In this document: piece by piece, positions 11,273 to 23,784 of the stretch | Position numbering within the stretch: position 1 is the first letter of the stretch | Layout: each line of letters opens with the position of its first letter | Assembly (NCBI GenBank): GCA_947650365.1 | Contig: OX393550.1 | Span: forward strand, 54,986,069 to 55,050,068 | DNA length: 64,000 nt | Direction of reading: 5' to 3' | Source: Chamaelirium japonicum | Lineage: Eukaryota > Streptophyta > Magnoliopsida > Liliales > Melanthiaceae | Program-made: the position numbers and the translations under genes | The notes under the pieces: generated by a model | What the model was told of the DNA's origin: nothing | The model's input: the letters and a program-made list of their open reading frames with translations, nothing else | The model's database searches: none

Positions 11273-14200
11273 CTTATCAATAGAAGAAAAAAAAACTTGT
11301 AAGTTCATAATTTTTTTTATATATTTATATATTTTTAATTTATAATAATATGTTTTCAATTGTATCTTCTTATTGTAAAGTAGGGATGAATGAAAAATTG
11401 AATCGGTTTCCATTACTCATGATATTTTACATGATTTGTTTGCTGAAATAACTTGGGTCACAAGTGATGTAAGTAACTCAGGCTTAATTTTTTTCATACC
11501 AACAAAATTTTTAATTATTTGTGTAACTTTAATTTATTTTTATCTTATATTTTACAGCATATGAATCCATTTATATCCCTCATTTTGGGCCGATTAATAC
11601 AGAGAGGGTGTCTAGGTCATGATAACATATTCTTACTTTTTGGTAAAAAAAATCTCAGTTTCATTGATAGTATATATTTATTTCTATTGACATTTCAAAA
11701 TCTTAGAAATGCATTGACACATCCTTATTTTTGTTTTTTATATACCATTTAATTCTTAGAGATGTTCATAATTTAAAAAATTGATAGACATTCAAAAAAA
11801 TAAGTCTAAAACAATAGAGGAACAAGCAAAAAGGTTTGAGATATATGTGGGATGGACCAACACCATAGAGAATTTAGTCAATTTACATTATAAAGTTAAA
11901 GATGTAAACACAAATATTCTTCACATATGGGACTGTAAAATACATTGTTATCCCAATTAATCACAGCCAACAACACTGATACTTGGGGGTATTAGACATA
12001 TGAAAAAAAAATGATGATGGTTGTTAATTCTATGTTCAAAAACCTCTTCAATATGTATAAAAAAATAATTAATGACTTCTTTTACACCCTTCAAATTCTT
12101 TTTTATAGCTTGGGCTGTAAAACTGCTTTCAAAGGAAGTGCATAGACTGCTAAAAATGAAAAAGAATAATACAAAATGCAAATAAATAGGTAAGTTTTGA
12201 ATCTATATTATATATATATTTTTAATTTTTTTTTTATTGTAATTGAATTTAAAGTCATGTAATTTTTCATGTCAAATTTCATGTATGATTGTGATGTTTA
12301 CATGATGGTCTTTGTAAAGTATTTCACAGCCAACATCAAGGTAGATTTCACATAAACATATTATTATTGTAATAAGAAGAAATTTATATATGAGCACATG
12401 TTTTAAATAAAATCACATGTTTTATTTATTAATATAAGTATATTTTAAAATAAAATTAGTTAATCCTATTAATAAATAATTCTTCATAATATTTCAAGAA
12501 TCATAAATTGTAAGGTATTAATATAAGAATATTCAGGCTTTAGTTATAAGATGTTATATCTCTTACTGATAGAGACTAAAAACATGGTAATATAATTATC
12601 ACAAAACTAAAAAATATAATTGTTTATGATGTGGGATCAACGACAAATTCAATTCTCATCATATGCCATATTTCATTTGGATAGTCTGACTTATTTTAAA
12701 AAAAGTACCATAGAAAAAATAATGATATTATTATAATTACATATATCGAAGAGAATGGTCTAGATGGGGGGTATGAAAGATGCAGATAAAATGACATCCT
12801 TGTATACAAGAGTAATGTAATAGATATTAAAAAAAAAATTGCTAGATAGATTCTAAACTTTCTTCATTGCTATATAGGTTAAGTTCGATATGATAGAAAT
12901 AATTAAAACTGATTTGTAACAAACCATGAACTGAAAATATGTCACACATGACATGAATTAAGAACCCAACATCAATAAAATTTGATTATAATTTGAGATT
13001 AATATTTATAAAATTGTATAACGAACGAATAGTTTTATATGAATTATTTATTATACAAAAGTTTCTCTACACTTTCATCGAGCCCAATTTAATGCTAGCA
13101 ATGTATTAACATACTATGTGACAACAAGGGGGTTCTTACAACCAAATACAAAGCATATCGACCTGCGTATGATATTAGGGTTTAAGTATTAAATATTTAA
13201 GCTATATATATTGTTAATATCTAAAATTTACAAAGATCAAAGTGTGTGAGTCTGTGTATGTGAGAGAGAGAGAGACAGACAGACTTGTCCATCACTTTGG
13301 GGACCTTTTGGGTGCATGGGGGCAAGACCTCTATATGTCATCAGGTGGGCAAGAATAGGGGGCACACAATAATGGTGTGATGAAGTTCGATACAAAGTCG
13401 AGACTCCCATGCCATGACTTGACAACTACAAAGACACATCATTTACGTTCGCACATCCCTCTGCCATATACATTATTCAAATGCTGACATCACATGTGCC
13501 ACGATTTGGATTGGGGCTCAATCGATGATTTGGATTTTTCCAAACTCAATGGGTAGACCTGAAAACCCACATATACTATAATATAAGACAAAGGGTCCAT
13601 ACGTGGAACCCTCCATCATCGTGATAATTCCCCCTCCTTTGCTTTATATATATGCCATGTGGCATGTCTTATTCACAGGACTTTAAATTGTCTCACGAAT
13701 GCCTCTGCATTAGGGACCTAACAGACGACTGTGACCGCAAATGCTTCCTGTCAAGGGCTTAACGGACGTCTTTGCATTTCACTGGATAAAACATGGATAA
13801 TATAAACTGAATTGCTCGAATCCCCTCTTCTCTTGACGTTTTCCACACCTTGCCCGAGGCTTAGAGACTTATACCGTATATGTGAAAACCTGACCCATTG
13901 TTTTGCGTGTCGATAAAATGCTTAAATAGTTTTTTCCCCCTTCAAAATAGTATTTTAAAAATATAAAATTATTAAACTATCATGATAATTTTTGTAATTT
14001 CAAAAATGGAACTTTCACAGTCATGTGGTGGGTCAGCGTCGAAAATCACCCCAGCACGTTGGCTATATATTTTTTTTTTGTGTGATCTTGATGAACACTT
14101 CAACTCGGATGCAGTACTCAGAACACTGTATCTAGGTTGTAGTGATCCGACCGAACTAAGAGGAGCCTTACAAAAAACAAATGAAAACTGTTTGTGAACC

Positions 14201-14372
14201 CTTCATCCCGGTTGCAATATTCACTTCAAACTGAACACTTCATCTCAAATGTAATGTTAATTATTTTTTTAACGGAACTAAACCCTTTATCCATAATGCA
14301 GTGTTCATCGAGAATTCACAAATTATATAGTCGACGTGGTGGTGCGTTTTTCTGCGTTGACCTTCTACGTTG
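11273..14372. other. AT-rich intergenic DNA without recognised features
   Basis: Strongly AT-rich, with short spurious frames only. A (GA)n plus GACA stretch at about 13260-13283 is a small microsatellite. I see no gene, RNA or clear transposon boundary here. Confidence 0.5.
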
Positions 14373-15269
14373 GTGTTAGTAAGGTTGCAACTCGGGCGGG
14401 TTGGGTTGGGTTGAGGGTTAGCCCAACCCAACTACTAAATCCCTCAACCCTAACCCAACCCAAGATTCCCAGCCCAAGCCCAACCCAACCAAAAATTTTC
14501 ATACTCGGGTTGGGCTCGGGTTAGCCCAAGTTGGTAGGACGGGTCGGATTTTGTAGGCTTGGGTATACTTATTTCCAATCATTGATAAATTTTTTGACCT
14601 TTGAAGAACAAAAGCTGAAAAGAACTTATACTTGCTAATACTACCATAGAACTATTATTGTATTTTCTGCCCATGCAATTTACTAAATCATCATATAAGG
14701 TCTTTGTTTGATAAGCAAGAATCAAATGAATAATACGGGACTGGATGAAACAGATGTCTATGATTGCGACCCCTCAAAATATGAGTACTCAAGATTAGGG
14801 GTGGGACTTGGGCGGGTTGAAGGGTCTGCCCATGCCCAACCTGACTTGTACAAACCTTAACCCGTTTTGCCCGTGGAACTCGGGGAACCCATGGATGCTC
14901 AACCCGTGCTTGCCCATTCTAGTTGTTCGGGTTGCCCAATTTGCAAAATAATGGGCGGGTTGCCCTTGTAGGCACACAAATTGTGTTTAATCCGGACCCG
15001 ACTTGCATGCACCTATGCGGAGGCAAACCCGACAAACACTCGGGCCCGGACCCGACTTGCCTGCACCAATACGGATGCAAACCCGACATGCACTCGGACT
15101 CGGACCCGAACCCGACTCGCATGCACCGACTCGGAATCAAACCCGACACGCACTCGGACCCGGACCCGGACCCGACTCGCGCCCAACAAGGGGCCGGGTG
15201 GGCCCATCCTCAAGTGGGGCCCACCCGACCCCCTACTAGAGACCAAACCCCTCATGGGGTGGCCGACCA

Positions 15270-15476
15270 TGCAAGAAAAGAAAAGAAAAGAAAGAAAGAA
15301 AGAAAAGAAAGGAAAGAAAAGAAAAGAACGAAAGAAAAGAAAGGAAAGAAGAGAAAGAAGGAAAGAAAAGAAAAGAAAGAAAGGAAAGAAGAGAAAAGAA
15401 AGGAAAGAAAAGAAAAGGAAAGAAAAGAAAAGAAAGGAAAGAAAAGAAAAGGAAAGAAAAGAAGAAAAAAAGGAAA
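15270..15476 (+). repeat. (AAAGGAAAG)n purine microsatellite in the 5' LTR
   Basis: About 200 bp of AAAGA/AAAGG words on the + strand with no pyrimidine runs. The matching tract in the 3' LTR is at about 28036-28248, and a shorter pyrimidine-strand version lies in the reverse-oriented solo LTR (about 35515-35605), so it is a family feature of this LTR. Confidence 0.85.
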
Positions 15477-15766
15477 CAAGCACCGTTATGCGCAGGGGGA
15501 GGTTGTGTTTGACGTCTACGTAAGTGTGGATCTGCGCCGATCCCTCGATCCGACGGACAAGAAACGAAGCTGGGTCGCCATCGACTTTATGTGTAAGATT
15601 CAAAATAAATCCAAAAATGGTTGAGCCATAATTACCCCGCCAGAAAAGGAAAGCGAATAAAGACTTATTCCCCTCATCAATGGATGAATAAATCTTGGGT
15701 AGTTATGAGAGAGATATTAAAGAGATTCAAATAAACTTTCCATATCTCTCCTCTCCCTCCTTCACC

Positions 15767-15775
15767 TATAAATAG
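15767..15775 (+). promoter_or_regulatory. TATA box in the 5' LTR
   Basis: TATAAATAG follows a pyrimidine-rich stretch and precedes a G-rich leader. This is the probable U3/R core promoter for the element's transcript. The same motif is at 28537-28545 in the 3' LTR. Confidence 0.7.
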
Positions 15776-15826
15776 AGGGGGAGGGGGGAAGGCTCAAAGG
15801 TCAGATGGCAAGGCGAAGAAGCTCTG

Positions 15827-16660
15827 CAGAAGAGGAGACACACTCTTCATCGACCAAAGGCTTCACGAGGCACGGGCAAGCCTATCCCTTTGGGACCGGC
15901 TTAGTCCATTGAAAGTCCTTATCAACGTGAAGACCCTTGCACAAGAAGATCATCCCTTCGACTCCGTGCATGAAGAAGAAAGCTCAGAGAAGAATAACTC
16001 TTCGACTCCGAAGATGCCAGAAGCAAAGGCCGGAGAAAAAGATCGAAGCGACACTACCCCATCGTCTCCAACAAGCCTTCGACTCCGATCAAGCCCAAAA
16101 GCCCGGAGAAGAAGAGAAGCGGCGCTACACCCGTCATCTTCAACAAAGCCTTCAACTCCGATTACGCCAAATACGCCCGGGGAAGAAGCCGACGCCACAA
16201 TCATCGCCAGGTCGAAGAAATCACAAGCTGAAGACGAAGCGAGGAAGCTCTGCATAAGAGGAGACGCTTCTTCATCGACCCAAGGCTTCACGAGGCACGG
16301 GCAAGTCTATCCCTTCGGGACTGGCTTAGTCCACTGAAAGCCCTCATCAACGTGAAGACCCTTGCACAAGAAGATCAAGCCTTCGACTCTGTGCACAAAG
16401 AAGAAAGCTCGGAGAAGAAGACCCTTCAACTCCGAAGACGCCAGAAGCAAAGGCCGGAGAAGAAGTTCGGAGCGGCACTACCCCATCGGCTCCAACAAAC
16501 CTTCAACTCCGATCAAGCTCAAAAGCCCGGAGAAGAGGAACGAAGCGTCATCACCCTGTCGCCTTCGACAAACGCCCGCTCTATCCACGAAGAAGAAAGC
16601 TTGGAGAGGACTCCCTAAGGCGTCGCTACACTCGTTATCCTCAAATCAAAGCCGGCGCTA
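15827..16660 (+). repeat. ~420-bp direct duplication inside the 5' LTR
   Basis: AAGCTCTGCANAAGAGGAGA and the following ~400 bp (TTCACGAGGCACGGGCAAG, then ATCAACGTGAAGACCCTTGC) occur at 15827 and again at about 16247. The same pair is in the 3' LTR (about 28590 and 29010), so the duplication predates this insertion. It lies downstream of the TATA box, in the transcribed leader. Confidence 0.75.
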
Positions 16661-17487
16661 CAACCGTCGTACGAAGATTGGTGCTATCCCCGCCATCTTC
16701 GAAGGTACCCTTCGACTCCGATCATGCCAAAGAAACCCAGAGAAGAAGAGAAGTCCAGCTGACACCTAAACCGTCGAAGAAGACTGAAGCATTGAAGACG
16801 TTGTCATTATCGTCCAAGAAGGAGATCAAGTCAACTCTGAAGCAAAAGCCCATGCAAGAAGCCGAAGCCAAAGCCCCGGTAAAACCCGCGCTAAAGCAAC
16901 GCAAGTGCCAAAGCCAAGCGACTACGCCGGTCACGAGCAAAAACACCGCACGATCTAACCGATACGACGCGAAGTCTGGAAGAACGAAAGCATCACAAGT
17001 CTCCCCCGTCTACATCCAAGCGTAAGCGCCAAAGCAAAGCAAAAGCCAGAGCCGCGCCAAAGCCAAGCCAAGGTCGAAAGCCAATGCCAAAAGCACGATC
17101 GATGCCACGAACCGACGATCAAGGACGCCGAGGTCAGGCAAGGAACGAGAAAGACACGAAGACCGAGGAACGAAGCTGAAGACCCCCTAGCCGAGGAAGC
17201 ACGCAGCACGGAAGGGACCAAAGAAATGGCGGACATTCCTTAGCCTCTCAAAAAGCCTCACCCTGTAAAGACCTCTGTCCTGGGCAACCCCTTCAGAGCT
17301 CTCACACGAATACCACGTGGAGACGCGGATCAAAGGGACCCTCCAGAGGATCTCTCCCACAATCTCCTGATCCATACTCGCCGCACCCGGACTCATTACC
17401 CCCGAGCCTCCGGTCCCGGCCACTCTTGTAATCTCATGTGTTCGCAATAAAGACGACCCGGATATTTTTTCTGTGCCTACAGATTTC

Positions 17488-17505
17488 TGGCACGCCCGGT
17501 GGGAC
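17488..17505 (+). other. Primer-binding-site candidate
   Basis: TGGCACGCCCGGTGGGAC begins six bases after the 5' LTR. It starts with TGG, as expected for annealing to the CCA end of a tRNA, and the motif is typical in position for Tat elements. I cannot name the tRNA with certainty. Confidence 0.6.
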
Positions 17506-17553
17506 CTCTTCTCCTTTCATCCATACGGCTAAAGAAGTTGCTCCAAGTTTGCA

Positions 17554-19573
17554 ATGGCCGGGACAAGCAACGATGCGTTTGCCCCGAGCCTTTCGTCCAT
17601 CGCCGAGTCTCCTCTACTCCGACACGGTGATCCAGCAAACCCGGAGGGTGATGCTCCCCCGATGGTACGCGTCTATATTCGGCATACTCGAACTCTTGCG
17701 GATCTCTTCATGCCAGAAACTACTGCCGAAGATGCTCGCCAAAGCGCCGACGAGACCTTGGTGCATGAAGAAACAAGCCTCGATCCTGGAGTCCATGTCC
17801 AGAAGTTTGGGGAGGACCAGCCCCAACCCCGAGCCCGTTCGGGTTCTCCAACGGAAGTTGCACCACCTCTGCAGGGGGCAAACATTAATCATCAACCAGA
17901 AGCAAGTCGGCGCAACTACGTCTCCGATGATGACGGCGAGGATGCAAGCATGCAACATCGAGACGTCCTCCGTCACTATCCTCCATCCGCTCTTCAGCTC
18001 CAAGTCCTACAAATGAGCGAGCATATGGCGCAGATTACTCGGCTGATGGAAGAGAAGGATCATCACATCAATACTCTGCTTCAAAAGCTAAGTGCAAAGG
18101 ACGCTACAGCAGTCGGTCAGCCCCTTGCTTCTCCAGTAGCCGCTCCAGCTCCGTCTTCAACTCCCGCTCTTGCAGAGGTTGTTCCGACGATTCGAGCAGT
18201 TACTCCAGCACTCTCCTCGGCTCCCATCCCGGTGGAAGTCATCTCTCCAGTGCCAGCCTCGGTTGCCACACAACCTCCGACAACAGCGACAATGAATGTT
18301 CGGCAAATACAAGCGTTGGTAGCTGACATGATGCGCTCCCACGGCACTAGTCTTCCTCCAGTCACGGCGGCATACTCAAAGCCTTACACAGCAAGGATCC
18401 AGCAACTGCGTTTCCCCATCGGGTTCCAGCCACCAAAGTTCCAGCACTTCGACGGGAAGGGGAATCCAAGACAGCACGTTGCTCACTTCATCGAAACTTA
18501 CAACAACGTCGGCACATATGGCGACGAGATGGTGAAACAGTTCGTTCGCACCCTCAAGGGTAATGCTTTTGACTGGTACGTTGATCTTCCTCCAGGGACC
18601 ATCGATAGTTGGGATTAGATGGAGAGGGAGTTCCTCAATCGCTTCTACAGCACCAGACACACCGTCAGCATGACCGAACTCACCGCCGTCAAGCAAAGGA
18701 AAGACGAGCTGGTGATCGACTACATCGACAGATGGAGGAACCTCGCGCTAAATTCACGAGACCACTTGTCTGAAGACTCGGCCATCGATATGTGCACTCA
18801 AGGCATGCAATGGGGCCTGCCCTACATCCTCAAAGGTATCAAACCTCGGTCTTTCGAAGAACTCGTAACTCGGGCTCACGACATGGAACTCAGCCTAGCA
18901 AGCCGCGGGGACTCGAAGAATAAGGACTTCTTGAAGGTGGAAAAAAAGGACAAGCCGCAGGCACCGAAACCCAAGCAAGTCAATATTGCTGACGCCGCTT
19001 CAACCTCCAAGCCGCTCAAGATCGGTGGCAAGCCGGACCAGAAGAAGGGAGTCGCCATACCGCCGCCTCCGCCGCCAAGACAAAGAATGACTCTTGAGGA
19101 GCTCGAAGCCAAGGAGTATCCCTTCCCAGACTCGGAAGTCTCCTCCATGTTTGACCAACTGTTGCAAGAGAAGATGACAGAGCTCCCTCCTTCGAAGAGG
19201 CCCGAGCAGATGCATCGCATCGACGACCCTCTCTTCTGCAAATACCACCGGGTGGTAAGTCATCCCATCGAAAGATGCTTCGTCTTCAAGGAAAGAATCA
19301 TGGCACTCGCAAAGCAAGGAAAGATTGAGATCGACACCAGGGAGGTCGCTACGACCAACATGACGTCCATCGCCTTCGGTTCCTTCTCACTGGTACTCGT
19401 TGCTGCACAACAAAGCATACCCAAATTGCGCATCAACAGTCAGAGGCCAACCGTCAAGTCAATTTCCCACCTGAAGGTCTCGAGGCGACGCCAACGTACT
19501 CCTGCGCTCACTGAGGAAGAAACGTCGCTGCCCTGGGGGCAACCATCGCTCATGCCAACACCTCTTCCAAGCA
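17554..19573 (+). pseudogene. gag: Retrotransposon gag polyprotein, interrupted by an amber stop
   Basis: Gag forms the particle that packages element RNA. The frame opens with ATG at 17554, 72 bases after the LTR. A variable Pro- and Ala-rich N-terminus of ~280 residues precedes the retrotransposon gag domain, with PKFQHFDGKGNPRQHVAHFI, then KGNAFDWYVDLPPGTIDSWD and REFLNRFYSTRHTVSM. A TAG at 18616-18618 stands where relatives normally have Gln between SWD and MEREF, consistent with a CAG to TAG transition. The same frame continues beyond it with LVIDYIDRWRNLAL. A CCHC-like cluster CKYHRVVSHPIERC (about 19238-19279) is typical of the C-terminal part of Tat gag. The frame is lost near 19470-19570. 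One nonsense mutation plus frameshifts make it nonfunctional as written. Confidence 0.88.
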
Positions 19574-20308
19574 ATGCTTTCCCAATGCGCTCTCCAGAAA
19601 AGATACAAGCAAGGAGACCCAGAAGTCAGTCTGCTGGGCCAGCCTTCGGGGAAGTTCGACTATTACGTCCTCTACTTAACGCATCCGTCCATTTCGATTG
19701 AAGAAATCAAGCCCACCGGCTGGGGATCGGAAGATGAGCCAGTGGAGCTTCAGGAAAAGCAAGTCCCTTCCAGTAAAGCTACGTCCCAATGCGCTCTCCG
19801 GAAAAGATACGAGCAAGGAGATCCAGAAGTCGGTCTGCTGGGCCAACCTTCGGGCAAATTTGACTATTACATCCTCTACTCAAAGCCTCCATCAATTTCG
19901 ATCGAAGAAATCAAGCCCACCGGCTGGGGATCGGAAGACAAGCCAGTAGAGCCTCCGGAAGAACAAGTGTCTCCAAGGGAACCAGTTACTGCTGCCAATC
20001 ATCATTTTAGCGGAGAAGAATCTACCGACGAAGAGGCATGGGTCATGATACCCCGACGACGAAGGCCATGGCAAGAAAGGCAGCACAAGCAAGACCATGT
20101 GATGAGGAGGTTTCCTGAGTGGAGAACCTACAAAAAAAAGAAGCAAGACTCCAGGAAAGAAGGCATTCAAAGTGCCGCCGGCAAACCAAGACGATCTCCT
20201 CCAGCAGAGCCTTCCAGAACCAGCAACCTTGCAAGAATTCTTCCCCGATCACTTCCTCCCAGTCGATCAACACATCAGGGTGTCTTGTTGCATGGTCAAA
20301 GTTCATAA
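19574..20308 (+). pseudogene. Gag-protease linker with a 69-residue tandem duplication
   Basis: This frame (+1 shifted from gag) contains two copies of a ~207-bp segment, 19578-19784 and 19785-19985. Each encodes SQCALxKRYxQGDPEVxLLG, then QPSGKFDYYVLY and IEEIKPTGWGSEDEPVE. It continues into EEAWVMIPRRRRPWQE, similar to the basic linker of Tat Gag-Pol. A third, diverged copy is at about 22190-22400. The function of the motif is unknown to me. The reading shifts frame again near 20140 into the protease region, so the original polyprotein is broken. Confidence 0.6.
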
Positions 20309-21080
20309 GGCGTCGAAGGGAAAAGACGAAATCGAAACTTCTGAAGAAGGCAACTCCACTGACGAGGGAGACGATTCCGACAAAGGGGGTACCGCCTCTC
20401 ATGACGAAGCAATCCTGCACTTGCCGCTCGTGGAAGCTTTGCATCTTCCGAAGAAGGCTCGCCTGGCAATGGCTGCAGCCTTGGCCGACCCGGATAGCTA
20501 CAAAAGGAAAAGGAAGGATGACAAGAAGGGCAAAGCTGTGGCCTCGTGTGATGCGGCGATAACCTTTTCGGACGAGGACTTGCAACTCGGAACACTATTG
20601 CACAACCGGCCTGTCTATGTTTTGGGTTACATCAAGGAAAAACCAGTGAATCGAATCCTGTTGGACTGTGGCTCCACCGTCAATATCATGCCCATCCAGA
20701 CGATGCGGCAACTCGGCATCACCAATGACCAGCTCTCGCCCAACCAATTGGTCATTCAAGGGTTCAACCAGGGTAGACAATCCACTATCAGAATCATCCG
20801 CCTAAAGCTCTCAATCGGCTCGCTAAATACAACGGTCCTCTTCCACATCATCGATTGCCAAACATCGTATTGCCTCCTGTTGGGCAGGCCATGGCTACAC
20901 GAGAATGGCGTCGTAGTGTCCACCTGGCACCAGTGCCTCAAGTACTACGAAGAAGGCACGGAGAAATGCATAGTTGCTGATGACAAGCCGTTCAATGAGG
21001 CCGAGGCACATTTGGCCGACGCCAAGTTCTACCAAGGAAAAGGCATAACCGTGGAAGTTCTTCCAGCTAAATCCCCTTAA
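20140..21080 (+). pseudogene. Retropepsin (aspartic protease) region of Tat pol
   Basis: In a third frame the sequence gives a Tat-type upstream motif (LQEFFPDHFLPVDQHIRVSC), an acidic stretch, ITFSDEDLQLGTLLHNRPVY and GYIKEKPVNRILLDCGSTVN. This is the retropepsin active-site region, with D-C-G-S in place of the usual D-S/T-G-A/S. It continues with LGITNDQLSPNQLVIQGFNQ, YCLLLGRPWLHENGVVVSTW and FNEAEAHLADAKFY, then stops at 21078-21080. The protease would cleave Gag-Pol inside particles. No reverse transcriptase follows, although in autonomous Tat elements it should lie after a short linker. The ORF has no convincing own ATG and is best read as a broken polyprotein segment. Confidence 0.85.
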
Positions 21081-22255
21081 GCCCAGAAGGCTGAAGAAAT
21101 AAAACAGGGCAAGGCTCCTTCGCCGGCAAATCCGATGCAACCTTCCGACAAGGCAAGACTTGAGGTCCAAGAAGCGGCAAAATCTAGACAAAGGATGCGC
21201 ATCAGTTCTAAGGCAAAAGCAATGCAACATACTCCATTGCCCGTCCAAGCGATGCCAGTCCTGCGTCTCGCACCTCAATAGCTCTGTAAATCCGAGCGGT
21301 CACCTTATACTCTGACAAGAAAGCTGGCCCCGCTATTATCACAGGCCAATGTCGTCACTCTGCAAGAAATAACGTTGCCATTACCTAGTCTGACGCAAAG
21401 CTCCGAACCCGAGCAGACCTATCGAATCTGTCGACCCTAATCAACTTGGATTCAAGACGAAAGGGAGTTGGGGGCAAAACGCTGCCAAGTTGCTTTTCAA
21501 AGCCGGCTACGACAAAGAAAGCGCCATGAGCACACTTCCCCCAACAGCAATTCCACATGGGATAACGATGACTCAAGCTCGGCTGTTCCAAAATGGTGAA
21601 CAAATTCTCCCGAATCGCCGAGGCATCGGCTCCAGTCAAACTCCGTTGATCATCAGGACCGTAGCAAAGAAGACCTTCACATCCAACTACATCGGGGCGA
21701 AGATGGTAAACGAAGCAGCTGAAGGATCGACAATCTCCGATGCACGCTCTACCTACGCCAGCCATCCCGATACCAAAAGAAGACGGTGATGGGCTCGATG
21801 CCAAGCCTTACTCCAGAAGCAAAACAAAAGCAATCAAAGCCAGTCGAATCTAAAGCGTACATCCGTGTTCGAAAGGCTCGGGCCAGTCAAGCAACCAAAG
21901 AAGAGGTCGGTGTTTGATCGTTTGGGAATGCCAGTCGAGGGCGTCGTTTCAACACCCGCCCACCCACCCATGGCAGCCGTCAACCATATCTCCGTCATCG
22001 AAACTAACAACGGTGATACTTCTACTTTCGATGACGAGTTGCAAGAAGCCCCGCCAGTCCTCGCAGAAGGGGGACAGTCCACCGTTGATGACTCAAAGAA
22101 GGGGGGCAATCCAAGAAGAAGACGACTGCATGCTCCTTTAGTACTTAGGGCCAAATCCTTACTGTCTTGGAGGCAATCGTCTCTCATGCAAGCACTCCCT
22201 TTTCCAAACAAAGCTACATTCCGGCACATACTCAAAGCGAGAGACGAATAAAGAA
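21081..22255 (+). pseudogene. Post-protease linker relic (SVFERLG/SVFDRLG)
   Basis: Several frames carry fragments. One is LLFKAGYDKES...QILPNRRGIGSSQTP (21490-21790). Another is SVFERLGPVKQPKKRSVFDR with the following LGMPVEGVV (about 21860-21960), a pair resembling the linker before reverse transcriptase in Tat polyproteins. An acidic DELQEAPPVLAEGGQSTVDD stretch follows. The first fragment is repeated at 23280-23560. No RT catalytic motif follows. Confidence 0.5.
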
Positions 22256-23616
22256 GCCCCAAAGTCAACCTGCTAGGCCAACCATCGGGCAAATTTGACT
22301 ATTATGTCCTCTACTCTAGGCCTCCTTCAATTCCAAACGAAGAAGTCAAGCCAACTGTCTAGGGATCAGAAGATGAATCAGTACAGTCTCCAAAAGAGCA
22401 AGTCCTTCCGATCAAAGAAGAGCCTTCAGTCGCAGCACCAGTTCTTCACCTTGGCGAGGAAGATCTTACTGATAAAAATACACGGGCTATGGCACCTCGA
22501 AGGAGAAGGCCATGACGATCAAGCTACAGGATAGCACGTCTGGCTAACCACAAGAAAGACCGGGCGGCAAGAAAACTCTCCAAAAGAAAGTCCTTCAAGG
22601 AAAAGAATGAAGCTCCAGGAAGAAAGACGTCCGAAGTACCACCAACAAGTCCGAAAAATCTTCTTCAGCAAATATGTCCAAAGCTGGCGACACTCCAGGA
22701 GTTCTTTCCCAATCGCTTCCTTGAAGCTGATCAAGACTTCAAGGTCTCCTGCTACGTGATGGAAGTCCACCAAGTGCTACGGAAAGACGATGAAGAAAGC
22801 GACACCAACATCAAAAGCATGGGGAGAAGCATCGTCGCCAACGAAGCTCCTCCAACAAAAGCTCTACGAGCCCAGGAAGTCAAAGCAGCTGCGAGGAACA
22901 AAAACTCTCCACTTGCAAAAATGGTGACATCCTCCAGCCAGATGGTGCACAAAGACAAGGAAGTGCCAGCATCAAGACGGAAAATTTACATCAACTTCAA
23001 GTCAAGCTCAATGCGAGCCATTCCGTTGCTTGCTCAAGCTGCTTCAGTCCCGCGGCCCGCACTTAAGTGGCTTCGCAAACCAAGACGATCGCCTTCCACT
23101 TCAGCAAAGGAACCAACGTCGTCATTCTCCGAGGCCAACTTTAGCACTTTGCAAGGAATGACACTACCGTTACATGGTCTGTTGCACGTCTCGAGCTCAA
23201 TCGAGTCTTTCGAGAACGAGAACACCAGCTCTAAGTAACTCGAAATCAAGCCAGAAAATACTTGGGGGCAAAACTCCACCGAGTTGATGTTCAAATCTAG
23301 CCGCAACAAAGAAAGCACGGTGCACATGGGTTCACTACCCTCAGCTACAATACCACATCGCTTGACAAGGACTCAAGCTCGCCTCTTCAAAGTGACGAAC
23401 AAATCCTTCCAAATCGCCGAGGCATCGACTCCAGTCAAACTCCAGCAATCATCAAAACTCCAGTCAAGAAGACCTTCACTTCTAACTATATTGAAGCGAA
23501 GAAGGCAGGCGACAACTACGAACCAGCAGCGACTCTGCCTACCAGCGGCAAGTCCCTCAAAAGGTACTTTGCTTAGCGCAAGGTTACCCCCCTTGCCAAA
23601 AAAAAAGAGGGAATAA
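22256..23616 (+). pseudogene. Second, shortened copy of the linker module
   Basis: The order of motifs at 19640-21790 recurs here in diverged form: LLGQPSGKFDYYVLYSRPPS (about 22273), LQEFFPNRFLEADQDFKVSC (about 22693), then VKKTFTSNYIEAKK and QILPNRRGIDSSQTPA (about 23400-23490). The retropepsin part between them is missing or unrecognisable. The offset from the first copy falls from about 2430 bp at the start to about 1800 bp at the end, consistent with loss of ~600 bp of protease sequence. Frames are broken throughout. Confidence 0.65.
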
Positions 23617-23780
23617 ACGAACTATGTGCGACTTGATCCCTCTCAATAGGGTACGTAGGCAGCCTACAAAGGTTTAGTCCATACAAAAAAAGAAACATCC
23701 CTAGCATCGTCCCAGAAGACCAGCCCAGAGAAGAACAAGTGCAAATCCACAAGTCCAGTCAGCAAACCAAAAGATAGAAA
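23617..23780 (+). other. Tat 3' untranslated motif region
   Basis: Contains CTTGATCCCTCTCAATAGGG followed by TACGTAGGCAGCCTACAAAG, a sequence type I associate with the end of the coding part of plant Tat elements. This recognition is from memory of the family and carries no functional claim. Confidence 0.4.
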
Positions 23781-23784
23781 GTCA

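Larger units (their letters stand above)
14967..17481 (+). repeat. 5' LTR of the Tat element
   Basis: Begins TGTAGGCACAC and ends GTGCCTACA. Inside, in order: GACCCGACTYGCATGCAC-type short repeats (14995-15185), an AAAGG/AAAGA purine microsatellite (15270-15476), a TATA box at 15767, an internal ~420-bp direct duplication (copies begin near 15827 and 16247), Lys-rich meaningless frames, and a polyadenylation-type AATAAA at 17446-17451 shortly before the end. Confidence 0.9.

Noticed and set aside
11957-12181. Small minus-strand ORF in AT-rich DNA
   Set aside because: Low-complexity, Phe/Ile-rich, no family resemblance, and of a length expected by chance.
15003-15624. Overlapping long frames in the 5' LTR, also at 27750-28394
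   Set aside because: They come from GACCCGACT-type repeats and the AAAGG microsatellite; similar frames on both strands and in all phases indicate composition, not coding.
15909-17025. Lys/Arg/Ser-rich frames in the LTR leader
   Set aside because: They lie in R/U5 of the LTR, are interrupted, and match no protein family I know.
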